Positions 50,497-58,898 of a DNA stretch of 64,000 nt are shown here, one piece after another. Each line of letters opens with the position of its first letter. Positions within the stretch are counted from its first letter, which is position 1. The DNA is taken from contig JAHJWB010000003.1 of NCBI GenBank assembly GCA_018828125.1, forward strand, positions 1 through 64,000, read 5' to 3'. A program made the translations under genes and the position numbers. The notes below the pieces were generated by a model. That model saw only the letters and a program-made list of their open reading frames with translations. It searched no databases and was not told the DNA's origin. Source of the stretch: Gammaproteobacteria bacterium. Its GTDB lineage: Bacteria > Pseudomonadota > Gammaproteobacteria > Burkholderiales > Burkholderiaceae_C.

Positions 50497-52527
50497 TCAG
50501 CGGGCAGCGGGCTCCCCTTCCGCTGTCAATGCCGACGTGGTGTTTTGAACCCCCTCCTTCGCGCCACCACTGAGCGTCCACAGCCGCAAGGCAACGTGGA
50601 TTTCCAGCGCTCGCAGTGCATTGCCCCAGTGGCCTGCCAGTCCCTCAGCGGTGGTCAGCCGCTGCCGCATCGTGTTCACGTGGATGCCCAGCCGCTCGGC
50701 GGCGGCCTTGGCGTTCTGGTTGCAGTCAAAGTACGCGAGCAATGTGGCGACCAGCTCGGAGCCCCGCTTCTCGTCGTGGGCGATGAGGGCGCCAATGGTG
50801 CTTTTGAGGTACGCATGCAGGCTGGCCTGGTCGTGCGTTTCAAACAGAGTCGAGTACAGCGCCAGCTCGTTTTGCCCCACGATGTGCCCCCGCATGCCGA
50901 TGCGCGCCAGCACGGGCAGCGCGCGGCGCAGGGACGAATACAGCGCAGGAATCTCGGACGGTTGCGGGATCGGTCGCGACAGCACGCCCAGATACGCCGC
51001 CCCGAAATGCTGGCGGGCAGCGTCCTCGATGGTGCGGCGCACGTCGTCGGCCCGCGTGGTGGCGCACAGAATGGTCAGCACGCCATCAATCTCGTCAAAC
51101 AGGGTGTGCGGCAGCAGTGGCGTGGACCGAAGGCGCCGCAGCAAGTAGCTGGCCTCTGTGGCACGCGTCTCCAGCAACAACAGCGATGTGGGGCGCGACA
51201 GGGCCACGCCAAACCGGTCGGCGCGGTCGCTCAGCAGGTGCAGGTCGTCCTGGCGGGGCGACAGCAAACCCCGCAGCAAACTTGACAGGTCGCGGCTTTG
51301 CGATGCCTCGGTGCGCTCGCGCGACAGCAGTACGATGCCCACAATGCTTGCGCACCGCTCGTAGGTGCGCACGGCCAGCCCGTCAAGCGGCTCGGTGCGA
51401 AACAGCAGCATGGTGCCGAGCACATCGTTGCCTCCAATCACGGCGTTGAGGCGGCAGGTTTCTCCGTCGGCCTCATACGCCAACACTGAGCGGCCAATGC
51501 GTCGGCTTTCGCCCAGCGCCCGCGCCAGGGCTTCGCTGTGGTCGCCATGTGGGTGGTAGGCGGTGGCGCCTTGGCCCCCATAGCCGTCGGCCACGCCGGT
51601 GCCGATGGTCTGTCCCACCTCGTCCAGCACCAGCACCGCGCCTTCCATGATCTCGGCCACCGACTGGCAAATGGTGGCCAGCGTGGCGCCTTTGGCCAGC
51701 AGCGAGGTCATCTGGTCGTGCGCCTCTGCGGCCGCCTGCACGCCCTGTGCGTGCTGCGCCAGCTGCGTGTGGGCCAGCTCTGCGCTGCGAAGCGCAGCAT
51801 GGGTCTGCTCAAACGCCATGGCGTTCTTGATGGCGACGGCCGCATGTGTGGCCAGGGTGCTGAGGATGGAGATGTTGTGTGTGGTGTGGGTGCGGTGGTA
51901 GCGGTCGGCCACAAACAGCAGGCCGATCACCTCGTCCTCCCACAACAGGGGCACGCCCACCACGGCCGCGATGCCTTCCTCGCGAAAGGTGATGTCCAGC
52001 TGCGGGTCGTGCGGAAAGCGTGTGTCGTGCAAATAGTCGGCGGTGGTGAACGGCAGCCGGGTCTTCACCACCACGCTCACGATGCCCAGGTCGCGCCCTG
52101 CCAGCATCTGGCCCGTTCCGCGGGCCAGTGCGCCGTCGGCCGTCAGCACGTGAAAGGCGTCCAGGCTGGCGTCGTAGGCCGACAGCCACGCCACCTGCGA
52201 CCCGAGCAACCGCCGCGCCCGGGACACCACCATGCGCAGCAGCTCGGGCAGGTCGAGGCGGCTGGACAGGTCGCGCGCCGATTCGATCACCGCCAGCATG
52301 CCGCTTTCGCGCTGGTGCTGCACATCCAACCGGTGACGAATGGCCATGGCCATGCGCACCAGTTCCACCAGGTCGGACTTGCGAGGGCTGTCCTCGGGCA
52401 GTGCCTCCACCCGGGCCATGCAGGCCGACAGGTCTTCGGCAGAGTCCGCCCGGTGCAAAAGCTCGATCAGTTCCTCGCCAATGCGGTCGCTCGCATCGGT
52501 GTCAACGCTACTTACAGCACGGGTCAT
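50497..52527 (-). CDS. GAF-domain PucR-type transcriptional activator
   Basis: A 676-residue regulator. A GAF domain (about 110-260: LDLPELLRMVVSRARRLLGSQVAWLSAYD...IAAVVGVPLLWEDEVIGLLFVADRYHRT) is followed by a second sensor-like part (about 290-420). The C-terminal helix-turn-helix of the PucR/CdaR group is at about 605-655 (LVATLLAYFDCNQNAKAAAERLGIHVNTMRQRLTTAE). Start at 52527 has GGAG upstream; the frame continues upstream but is non-coding in character. It is divergent from the SDR-liv-BKACE-esterase cluster and is its obvious candidate activator, with a small-molecule ligand sensed by the GAF domain. Confidence 0.85.
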   Translation of the reverse strand: MTRAVSSVDTDASDRIGEELIELLHRADSAEDLSACMARVEALPEDSPRKSDLVELVRMAMAIRHRLDVQHQRESGMLAVIESARDLSSRLDLPELLRMVVSRARRLLGSQVAWLSAYDASLDAFHVLTADGALARGTGQMLAGRDLGIVSVVVKTRLPFTTADYLHDTRFPHDPQLDITFREEGIAAVVGVPLLWEDEVIGLLFVADRYHRTHTTHNISILSTLATHAAVAIKNAMAFEQTHAALRSAELAHTQLAQHAQGVQAAAEAHDQMTSLLAKGATLATICQSVAEIMEGAVLVLDEVGQTIGTGVADGYGGQGATAYHPHGDHSEALARALGESRRIGRSVLAYEADGETCRLNAVIGGNDVLGTMLLFRTEPLDGLAVRTYERCASIVGIVLLSRERTEASQSRDLSSLLRGLLSPRQDDLHLLSDRADRFGVALSRPTSLLLLETRATEASYLLRRLRSTPLLPHTLFDEIDGVLTILCATTRADDVRRTIEDAARQHFGAAYLGVLSRPIPQPSEIPALYSSLRRALPVLARIGMRGHIVGQNELALYSTLFETHDQASLHAYLKSTIGALIAHDEKRGSELVATLLAYFDCNQNAKAAAERLGIHVNTMRQRLTTAEGLAGHWGNALRALEIHVALRLWTLSGGAKEGVQNTTSALTAEGEPAAR

Positions 52528-52839
52528 GCGCGCGGTCTCCACAGGGTAGGGCAGGTGTCTTGAAAGGGCGCACACGGTAGCGCCCAGGGCCCGCAGTGTG
52601 AGGCCTCGGCACCGCATTTGTCCCCTGCAATGCGCTGTGATTCGGGTTTCCACGGAGTGTTTTGCACACATCGGTGTGGGGGTCTCGGTGTGTTGTTTCC
52701 ACATAGCGATGGCTCGGTAACTCAGAGACAGTCTGGGTGTGCGCCCAAGGGCCGGCCTGTGAAGGCCCTGAACCCCCTTGCCCCACCCGTCTTTCAGCCC
52801 GCCAGGTCAATCGCAACGCAACCGTTTTTTTGTTTTTTT
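52528..52839. promoter_or_regulatory. Divergent control region of the PucR-type gene and the catabolic cluster
   Basis: This 312-bp gap has no gene. It holds a TTTCCAC direct repeat (at about 52648 and 52697), a CACA-TCGG-TGTG inverted repeat (52667-52678) between them, and a T-rich stretch (52824-52839) just before the SDR start codon. These could bind the GAF/PucR-type activator; no clear sigma-70 or sigma-54 promoter stands out. Confidence 0.35.
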
Positions 52840-53631
52840 ATGAGCACCATGAATTCTTTGGTTCCCCAGCCCGGTCTGCGTGTGCTGGTGACCGCAGGCG
52901 CCAGCGGCATCGGCGCCGCCATTGCCCGCGCCTTCAGCGAGGCCGGGGCCAGCGTTCACATCTGTGACATCGACCGCTCGGCGATTGACCGCCTGGTGAC
53001 GGCGCTGCCAGGTGTCACCGCCAGCGTGGCGGATGCGTCGGTCGAGCGCGATGTGGACCTGGTGTTTGAAGACGTGGTGGGCAGCTTTGGCGGCCTGGAT
53101 GTGCTGGTCAACAACGCCGGCATTGCCGGGCCCACGGGGCCCATCGAAGACATCAGTGCTGCCCAGTGGCAGCGCACCATGGACGTCAACCTGAACAGCC
53201 AGTTTCTCTTTGCGCGGCGTGCCGTGCCGCTGCTGCGCCTGTCGGCCCACAGCCCCTGCATCGTGGCCATGAGTTCGGTGGCGGGGCGGCTGGGCTACGC
53301 CTACCGCACACCCTACGCGTCCACCAAATGGGGCGTGGTGGGGCTCATGAAATCGCTGGCGGTCGAACTGGGGCCTTCAGGGGTGCGCGTCAACGCCATC
53401 TTGCCCGGCACGGTGGAGGGGGAGCGCATGAGCGGCGTGATCGCCGCGCGCGCCCACGCCACGGGCGTGGGTGTGGATGCGATGCGCGACGAATACATCC
53501 GCAAGATTTCGCTGCGCCGCATGGTGACACCCGAAGACGTCGCTGCCACCACGCTGTTCCTGTGCTCCCCAGCGGCCCGCAACATCACCGGCCAAGCCAT
53601 CAGCGTGGACGGAAATCTTGAGTACCTGTAA
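52840..53631 (+). CDS. Short-chain dehydrogenase/reductase
   Basis: A 263-residue NAD(P)-dependent oxidoreductase of the classical SDR type. It has the cofactor motif TAGASGIGAAIARAF, an Asp after beta-2 (CDIDRS) that favours NAD, NNAGIAG, catalytic Ser in AMSSVAG and YxxxK in PYASTKWG. The start codon (52840 or 52849) lacks a clear Shine-Dalgarno and follows a T run. It is the first gene of the cluster leading into the Liv-type importer; the substrate is probably a hydroxy compound produced in or taken up by this system. Confidence 0.88.
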   Translation: MSTMNSLVPQPGLRVLVTAGASGIGAAIARAFSEAGASVHICDIDRSAIDRLVTALPGVTASVADASVERDVDLVFEDVVGSFGGLDVLVNNAGIAGPTGPIEDISAAQWQRTMDVNLNSQFLFARRAVPLLRLSAHSPCIVAMSSVAGRLGYAYRTPYASTKWGVVGLMKSLAVELGPSGVRVNAILPGTVEGERMSGVIAARAHATGVGVDAMRDEYIRKISLRRMVTPEDVAATTLFLCSPAARNITGQAISVDGNLEYL

Positions 53632-53676
53632 CGCGCCCGTATTCCGGTACGCCCCATATCAACAAAAGGAGACTGT

Positions 53677-54924
53677 ATGAAGATGATCCAAACCCTTGGC
53701 GTGACTGCCATTGCCGCAGCCTGCATGGCCGCCAGCGGCGCCGTGTCGGCCCAGACCGTCAAGATTGGCGTGATCGAAACGCTGTCCGGCCCCCAGGCCG
53801 CGTCGGGCCTGATGTACCGTACAGCAGCCCGCTACGCCGTGGACCGCATCAATGCGCAAGGCGGCTGGAACGGCCAGCCCGTGCAGCTGCTGGAGTACGA
53901 CAACCAGGGTGGCCCAACGGGCGCTGCCGACAAGCTCAAGACCGCCATCTCGGACGGCGTGCACCTGATCGTGCAAGGCGCGTCGTCGGCGGTGGGTGGC
54001 CAGCTGACCGAAGACGTGCGCAAGCACAACCTGCGCAATGCGGGCAAGGAGATCGTCTACATCAACGTGGGTGCCGAGGCCCTGGAGCTGACGGGCGAGA
54101 AGTGCCACTTTCACCACTTCCGTTTTAGCGGCAACGCCCAGGTGCGCACCAAGGCGCTGGTGCAGGCCATGAAGGGGGCTGGCGCCCTGGGCTCGCGGGT
54201 CTACGCCATCAACCAGAACTATTCCTGGGGCCAGGATATGGAACAGGCCACGGTGGACAACGCGTCCGCAGGCGGCTACCAGGTGGTCGAAAAGACCTTG
54301 CACGACGTCAATCGCATTCAGGATTTCGCCCCCTATGTGGCCAAGATCGGCGCCGCCAAGGCCGATACGGTGATCACCGGAAACTGGTCGAACGACCTGC
54401 TGTTGTTGATGAAGGCCACCCGTGCAGCAGGCCTCAAAACCCGCTTTGGCACCATCTTTCTGGACCAGCCCGGCAACATCGCCAACGCGGGTGACCTGGC
54501 GGTAGGCCACTTCATTGCGCACACCTTCAACGCCGAAGCTGGTAGCGCCGAGGGCGAGAAATTCGTCAACGACTACCGGACCAAGATGGGAAATGCGCCG
54601 GTGGCGACCGACCCCCAGACGGTCCACGGCCTGCTCATGGTGGGTGACGCGCTGGCACGTGTGAAGACTGAAGGGGGCAAGTTCAACGTGAACGCATTTG
54701 CGCGTGCGCTGGAGACCGCCAAGATCACCACCCCCATTGGCGAGATCAGCATGCGGGCCGAAGACCACCAGGCGCTGCTGCCTGTGGTGGTGTCCACGGT
54801 GACCAAGGACGCCAAGTTCAAGGTGGACGGCACCGACATGGGCTTCAAGCCCGTCAAGCTGTTCACAGCGCAGGAGGCCGCCACGCCCGCGCAGGCGAGC
54901 TGCAAGATGCAGCGCCCCTCGTGA
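53677..54924 (+). CDS. Liv-type periplasmic binding protein of the catabolic cluster
   Basis: A 415-residue type I binding protein with a signal peptide ending SGAVSAQ (about residue 25) and fold start VKIGVIETLSGPQAASGLMYRTAARYAVDRINAQGG. It shares CHFHHFRF, IQDFAPYVAKIGAAKADTVITGNW and a Cys-containing tail (ASCKMQRPS) with the orphan protein at 23761-25107. AAAGGAG precedes the ATG. The importer permeases and ATPases follow after a 149-bp gap containing a hairpin. Confidence 0.9.
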   Translation: MKMIQTLGVTAIAAACMAASGAVSAQTVKIGVIETLSGPQAASGLMYRTAARYAVDRINAQGGWNGQPVQLLEYDNQGGPTGAADKLKTAISDGVHLIVQGASSAVGGQLTEDVRKHNLRNAGKEIVYINVGAEALELTGEKCHFHHFRFSGNAQVRTKALVQAMKGAGALGSRVYAINQNYSWGQDMEQATVDNASAGGYQVVEKTLHDVNRIQDFAPYVAKIGAAKADTVITGNWSNDLLLLMKATRAAGLKTRFGTIFLDQPGNIANAGDLAVGHFIAHTFNAEAGSAEGEKFVNDYRTKMGNAPVATDPQTVHGLLMVGDALARVKTEGGKFNVNAFARALETAKITTPIGEISMRAEDHQALLPVVVSTVTKDAKFKVDGTDMGFKPVKLFTAQEAATPAQASCKMQRPS

Positions 54925-54949
54925 TGTGACGTGACGCGCTGACGTCCTG

Positions 54950-54970
54950 GGCGCCCCCCGGTGGGGCGTC
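54950..54970 (+). terminator. Intercistronic stem-loop after the binding-protein gene
   Basis: CGCCCC (54952-54957) pairs with GGGGCG (54963-54968), followed by a weak T-rich stretch (CCCTTTTCTCC). Such hairpins commonly reduce expression of permease genes relative to the abundant binding protein; full termination is not expected. Confidence 0.4.
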
Positions 54971-55073
54971 CTGCCCTTTTCTCCTTGATGTTCCTGGCTT
55001 TCGGCGGGCGTGCCACAAGCGCCCGCTGTGGCTGCCCCTTTGCCCGCGCATCGCCCACACCTTTCCCACACGT

Positions 55074-56015
55074 ATGGACACCTTCATCGTTTCGTTGCTC
55101 AACGGGACCATCTACGGCTTGCTGCTGTTCATGGTCTCGGCCGGGCTCACGCTCATCTTCGGGATGATGGGTGTGCTGAACTTCGCCCACGCATCTTTCT
55201 ACATGCTGGGGGCGTACTTTGCCTACACCCTGACAGACGTCCTGGGGTTCCCGCTGGCCCTGGTGGCGGCCACCGTGCTGGTGGGGCTGGTGGGTGTGGT
55301 GGTGGAAAAATATTTTCTGCGCCGCGTGCACCACCACGGCCACGCGCACGAGCTGCTGCTGACCTTCGGGCTGTCCTTCATCATTGCCGAGCTGATCAAG
55401 CTGTTCTTCGGCAACTTCCCCGTCAACTACCGCATCCCCTCGGGGCTGGATTTTTCGGCCTTCACGATCGGGTCGGCCAGCTACCCGGCGTACCGCGTGT
55501 TCATGGGGGTGGTGGCGGTGGTCATGTTTGTGGTCATTTACCTGCTGCTCACCCGCACCCGCGTGGGCATCGTGGTGCGCTCTGCCATCTACAAGCCCCA
55601 CATGGCCGAGGCCCTGGGGCACAACGTGCCGCTGGTGTTCATGAGCGTGTTTGGCGTGGGCGCAGCCCTGGCGGGCCTGGCGGGAGCGGTGGCCGGGGCC
55701 TTCTACACCACCAACCCCAACATGGCGCTGGAGCTGGGCGTGATGGTTTTTGTGGTCGTGGTGGTGGGCGGCCTGGGGTCGCTGGAAGGCGCCATGCTGG
55801 CCTCGCTGCTGATCGGTGTGATCACCTCGCTGGCCGTGGCCATTGATGCCAGCCTGGCGGACCTCCTGGCAGTGGTGGGCGCAAGAGACTGGGCCGAAGG
55901 CGTGGGCGGCTTGCTCACGCTCAAGCTGTCCAGCCTGGCGGCCACCTTGCCGTTTGCGCTGATGCTGCTGGTGCTGCTGATCCGGCCCTCGGGCCTCATG
56001 GGCGAGAAGGCCTGA
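55074..56015 (+). CDS. livH: Liv-type ABC transporter permease (LivH)
   Basis: A 313-residue inner-membrane permease. Family blocks are LLNGTIYGLLLFMVSAGLTLIFGMMGVLNFAHASFYMLGA, the EAA-type loop GIVVRSAIYKPHMAEALGHNVPLVFMSVFGVGAALAGLAG and VVGGLGSLEGAMLASLLIGVI. A short insert near the C-terminus (LADLLAVVGARDWAEGVGGLLTLKLSSLA) is longer than in the paralogue at 12145-13023. It is followed after 4 bp by livM. Confidence 0.91.
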   Translation: MDTFIVSLLNGTIYGLLLFMVSAGLTLIFGMMGVLNFAHASFYMLGAYFAYTLTDVLGFPLALVAATVLVGLVGVVVEKYFLRRVHHHGHAHELLLTFGLSFIIAELIKLFFGNFPVNYRIPSGLDFSAFTIGSASYPAYRVFMGVVAVVMFVVIYLLLTRTRVGIVVRSAIYKPHMAEALGHNVPLVFMSVFGVGAALAGLAGAVAGAFYTTNPNMALELGVMVFVVVVVGGLGSLEGAMLASLLIGVITSLAVAIDASLADLLAVVGARDWAEGVGGLLTLKLSSLAATLPFALMLLVLLIRPSGLMGEKA

Positions 56016-56019
56016 CACC

Positions 56020-57354
56020 ATGAACACTCGCAACCTTCTCATCGGCACCCTGTGCCTGGGCGCTGCCATTCTGGCGGGCCTGCCCTTCCTGCTGTCCACG
56101 GGGCTGCTCAACGCCGCCATCCAGATGCTGATTGCCGCATTGTTCGCGTCCGCGTTCAACGTCGTGTGCGGCCAGGCAGGCATGTTGTCGTTCGGCCACG
56201 CCGCCTACTTTGGCGTGGGTGCTTTTGCCACGGTGCATGCCATGAATGCGCTGGGCGGCACCGGCATCGTGCCCACGCCATTGCTGCCGCTGGCCGGTGC
56301 CTTGGGTGGGCTGGTGGTGGGCGTGATTGCCGGGTGGTTCTCCACCCAGCGCACGGGCACCTACTTCGCCATGATCACGCTGGCCATTGCCGAGCTGCTG
56401 CACTCGATCGCCCCGCACATCAAAACCGTGTTCGGCGGCGAGGCCGGCGTCTCCAGCATGCGCATGCCGTCGCTGGGGCTCACCTTTGGCTCCACCACCG
56501 AGGTGTACTACCTCGCGCTGGTGTGGGTGCTGGCATCGCTCGGGCTGCTGTACCTGTACACGCGTACACCGCTGGGGCGCCTGGCCTTGGGCCTGCGGGA
56601 GAACCGCCACCGCCTGGCCTTCCTGGGCTACGACACGCACAAGCTCAGCGTGCTGGTGTTCACCGTGTCGGCGATGTTCTCGGGCATCGCGGGGGGGCTG
56701 CAGGTTATCAACAACGAGGCAGCCAACTATGTGCTGTTCGAGAGCACGCTGTCGGCGGCGGCCGTGCTCAACACGTACATCGGTGGGGTGGGCACTTTCC
56801 TGGGCCCGGCGCTGGGCGCGGCGCTGATGACGTTCTTTGGCTACGCGGTGTCGGACCTCACGCAGTCTTGGCTGTTGTACCAGGGCATCTTGTTCGTGGT
56901 GGTGATGATGTTCATGCCCCAGGGGTTGGCGGGCCTGTTCAGCGGCACGGCAATGCTGTGGCGCAGGTTCGGGGTGTTGCGCTTGCTGCCACTGATGGCC
57001 AGCTTCGTGGCTGCCACCGCGCTGCTGGCAGGCGGCACGGCCTTTGTGGTGGAGGCGCTGCGGCGCCTGTTCTCGCGCGACTACCGCGCCATGCTGGGCG
57101 CCGATCCGTCGGCCCCCTGGCCCGCCATCCCGCTGTACGGGGTGGACTGGGCTCCGGGCGCCATCAGCACCTGGCTGGTTCCGGTGGTGCTGCTGGGTGT
57201 GGGCGGCGCTCTGGCCTATGTGGCGCGCAGGTGGCTGCAAGGGCTGCTGGACGAGCGTGAGGGCGGCGCCAGCCTGGCCTCCGTGGCGTCCACTGCTTCC
57301 CCCAATGTCACCGCCACTGCCCCTGCCACCGTCTCCGCCAAGGAGTCTGCATGA
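56020..57354 (+). CDS. livM: Liv-type ABC transporter permease (LivM) with C-terminal extension
   Basis: A 444-residue permease. Residues 1-about 315 form a normal LivM (AGMLSFGHAAYFGVGAFATV, LGLRENRHRLAFLGYDTHKLSVLVFTVSAMFSGIAGGLQV, YIGGVGTFLGPALGAALMTFFGYAVSDLTQSWLLYQGILFVVVMMFMPQGLAG). About 120 further residues follow, with two additional hydrophobic segments (LLPLMASFVAATALLAGGTAFVVEAL and ISTWLVPVVLLGVGGALAYVAR) and an Ala/Ser/Thr-rich tail. The paralogue in this window is 310 residues. Its stop overlaps the livG start (ATGA). Confidence 0.9.
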   Translation: MNTRNLLIGTLCLGAAILAGLPFLLSTGLLNAAIQMLIAALFASAFNVVCGQAGMLSFGHAAYFGVGAFATVHAMNALGGTGIVPTPLLPLAGALGGLVVGVIAGWFSTQRTGTYFAMITLAIAELLHSIAPHIKTVFGGEAGVSSMRMPSLGLTFGSTTEVYYLALVWVLASLGLLYLYTRTPLGRLALGLRENRHRLAFLGYDTHKLSVLVFTVSAMFSGIAGGLQVINNEAANYVLFESTLSAAAVLNTYIGGVGTFLGPALGAALMTFFGYAVSDLTQSWLLYQGILFVVVMMFMPQGLAGLFSGTAMLWRRFGVLRLLPLMASFVAATALLAGGTAFVVEALRRLFSRDYRAMLGADPSAPWPAIPLYGVDWAPGAISTWLVPVVLLGVGGALAYVARRWLQGLLDEREGGASLASVASTASPNVTATAPATVSAKESA

Positions 57355-58106
57355 CCGAATCCATTCTCACCCTTCAAGGGCTCACCAAGTCGTTTGGGCC
57401 CACGCAGATCATCCGTGGCGTCGATCTGGACCTGCGCAGTGACGAGCGCCATGCGCTCATCGGGCCGAACGGGGCGGGCAAGTCCACCCTGTTCCATCTG
57501 ATCTCGGGCAACCTCAAGCCCACCGCGGGCGAGATTGTGTTCAACGGCCAGCGCATCGACGGCCAGACGCCCCAGGCTATCAACCGCCGTGGCCTGGCGC
57601 GGTCGTTCCAGATCACCAATATTTTCCCCAAGCTCTCGGTGTTTGAGAACCTGCGCCTGGCGGTGATGCGATCGCACGGGCTGCAGTACACGTTCTGGCG
57701 TTTTATCGACAACGCCGCGGGTGTGCGTGAGCAGACCGAGCGCCTGCTGGAGCAGGTGCGCCTGCAGCCCAAGGCGACCATGATGGCCGCCGAGCTGTCG
57801 TACTCCGAGCAGCGCTCGCTGGAGATCGCCATGACGCTGGCCAGCGACCCCAAGGCCATCCTGCTGGACGAACCCATGGCGGGCATGTCCAACGAAGAGA
57901 CGGCCTACACCGCCGAGCTGATCTGCGAGGTGACGCGGGGCAGGGCGCTGCTCATCGTCGAGCATGACATGCAGGTGGTGTTCTCCATCAGCGACCGCAT
58001 CAGCGTGCTGGTGTACGGGCAGGTGATTGCCACGGGCACGCCCGACGAGATCCGCGACAACGCGGCCGTCAAGGAAGCGTATCTGGGCGAGGAGGTGGCA
58101 GCATGA
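57351..58106 (+). CDS. livG: Liv-type ABC transporter ATPase (LivG)
   Basis: A 251-residue ATPase with Walker A IGPNGAGKSTLF, the LivG-type GLARSFQITNIFPKLSVFENLRLAV, signature ELSYSEQRSLEIAMTL (degenerate LSGGQ) and Walker B ILLDEPMAGM. It overlaps livM and livF by 4 bp on both sides (ATGA), so the subunits are translationally coupled. Confidence 0.93.
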   Translation: MTESILTLQGLTKSFGPTQIIRGVDLDLRSDERHALIGPNGAGKSTLFHLISGNLKPTAGEIVFNGQRIDGQTPQAINRRGLARSFQITNIFPKLSVFENLRLAVMRSHGLQYTFWRFIDNAAGVREQTERLLEQVRLQPKATMMAAELSYSEQRSLEIAMTLASDPKAILLDEPMAGMSNEETAYTAELICEVTRGRALLIVEHDMQVVFSISDRISVLVYGQVIATGTPDEIRDNAAVKEAYLGEEVAA

Positions 58107-58834
58107 CGTCAGCCATGACCGCAGGCCCCCCGCTGCTGAGCGTGGACCAGCTGCACGCCCACTACGGCAAGAGCCACATCCTGCACGGTGTCACGTTTGA
58201 CGTGAGGCAGGGCGAAGTGCTGAGCCTCCTGGGCCGCAATGGCTCGGGACGTTCCACCACCATGAAGGCCCTCATGGGCCTGTTGCCGCCGACGGGCGGC
58301 AGCGTGCACCTGCAGGGGCGCGGGCTGACCGGGCAGCGGCCCTACACGATCTGCCGCGCCGGGCTGGCCTACGTGCCCGAAGAGCGCGAGGTGTTCACCA
58401 ACCTCACCGTGGACGAGAACCTGCGCATGGGCGAGCAGGCCACGGTGCCCGGCGCGGTGACCTGGACCATCGAGCAGATGTTCGACTACTTTCCACGCCT
58501 GAAGGAGCGGCGCAACACCAAGGCGGGAAGCCTGTCGGGCGGCGAGCAGCAGATGCTGACCATCTGCCGGTCGTTGTTGGGCAACCCCTTGGTGCTGTTG
58601 ATTGACGAGCCCACCGAAGGCCTGGCTCCCAAGATCGTCGCCGCCGTGGCCGACTGCATCCGCGACATGCACCGCCGAGGTGTGTCGGTGGTGCTGGTCG
58701 AGCAGAAGCTGGCCATTGCGCTCAAGGTGTCCACCCGCGTCTGCGTGATGGGCCACGGACGCATCGTGTTCGAGGGCACACCGCAGGCCCTGATGGCCGA
58801 TGAGCAACTGCTGGCCGACTGGCTGGCGGTCTGA
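58103..58834 (+). CDS. livF: Liv-type ABC transporter ATPase (LivF), Walker A Lys replaced by Arg
   Basis: A 243-residue LivF-type ATPase. The Walker A reads LGRNGSGRSTTMKAL, with Arg (codon CGT) where Lys is almost universal. The signature LSGGEQQMLTICRSL, Walker B VLLIDEPTEGLAP and the VLVEQKL switch region are intact. The partner LivG keeps a normal Lys, so one site of the heterodimer may be weak. I recall similar GRNG-x-GRSTT variants in other betaproteobacterial LivF proteins, so the change is probably tolerated. Confidence 0.9.
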   Translation: MTSAMTAGPPLLSVDQLHAHYGKSHILHGVTFDVRQGEVLSLLGRNGSGRSTTMKALMGLLPPTGGSVHLQGRGLTGQRPYTICRAGLAYVPEEREVFTNLTVDENLRMGEQATVPGAVTWTIEQMFDYFPRLKERRNTKAGSLSGGEQQMLTICRSLLGNPLVLLIDEPTEGLAPKIVAAVADCIRDMHRRGVSVVLVEQKLAIALKVSTRVCVMGHGRIVFEGTPQALMADEQLLADWLAV

Positions 58835-58898
58835 GTCGGACGAAGGCCGAGACACCCCATACCCACCCCCATAGACCAGACGAACCAGACGACACACC

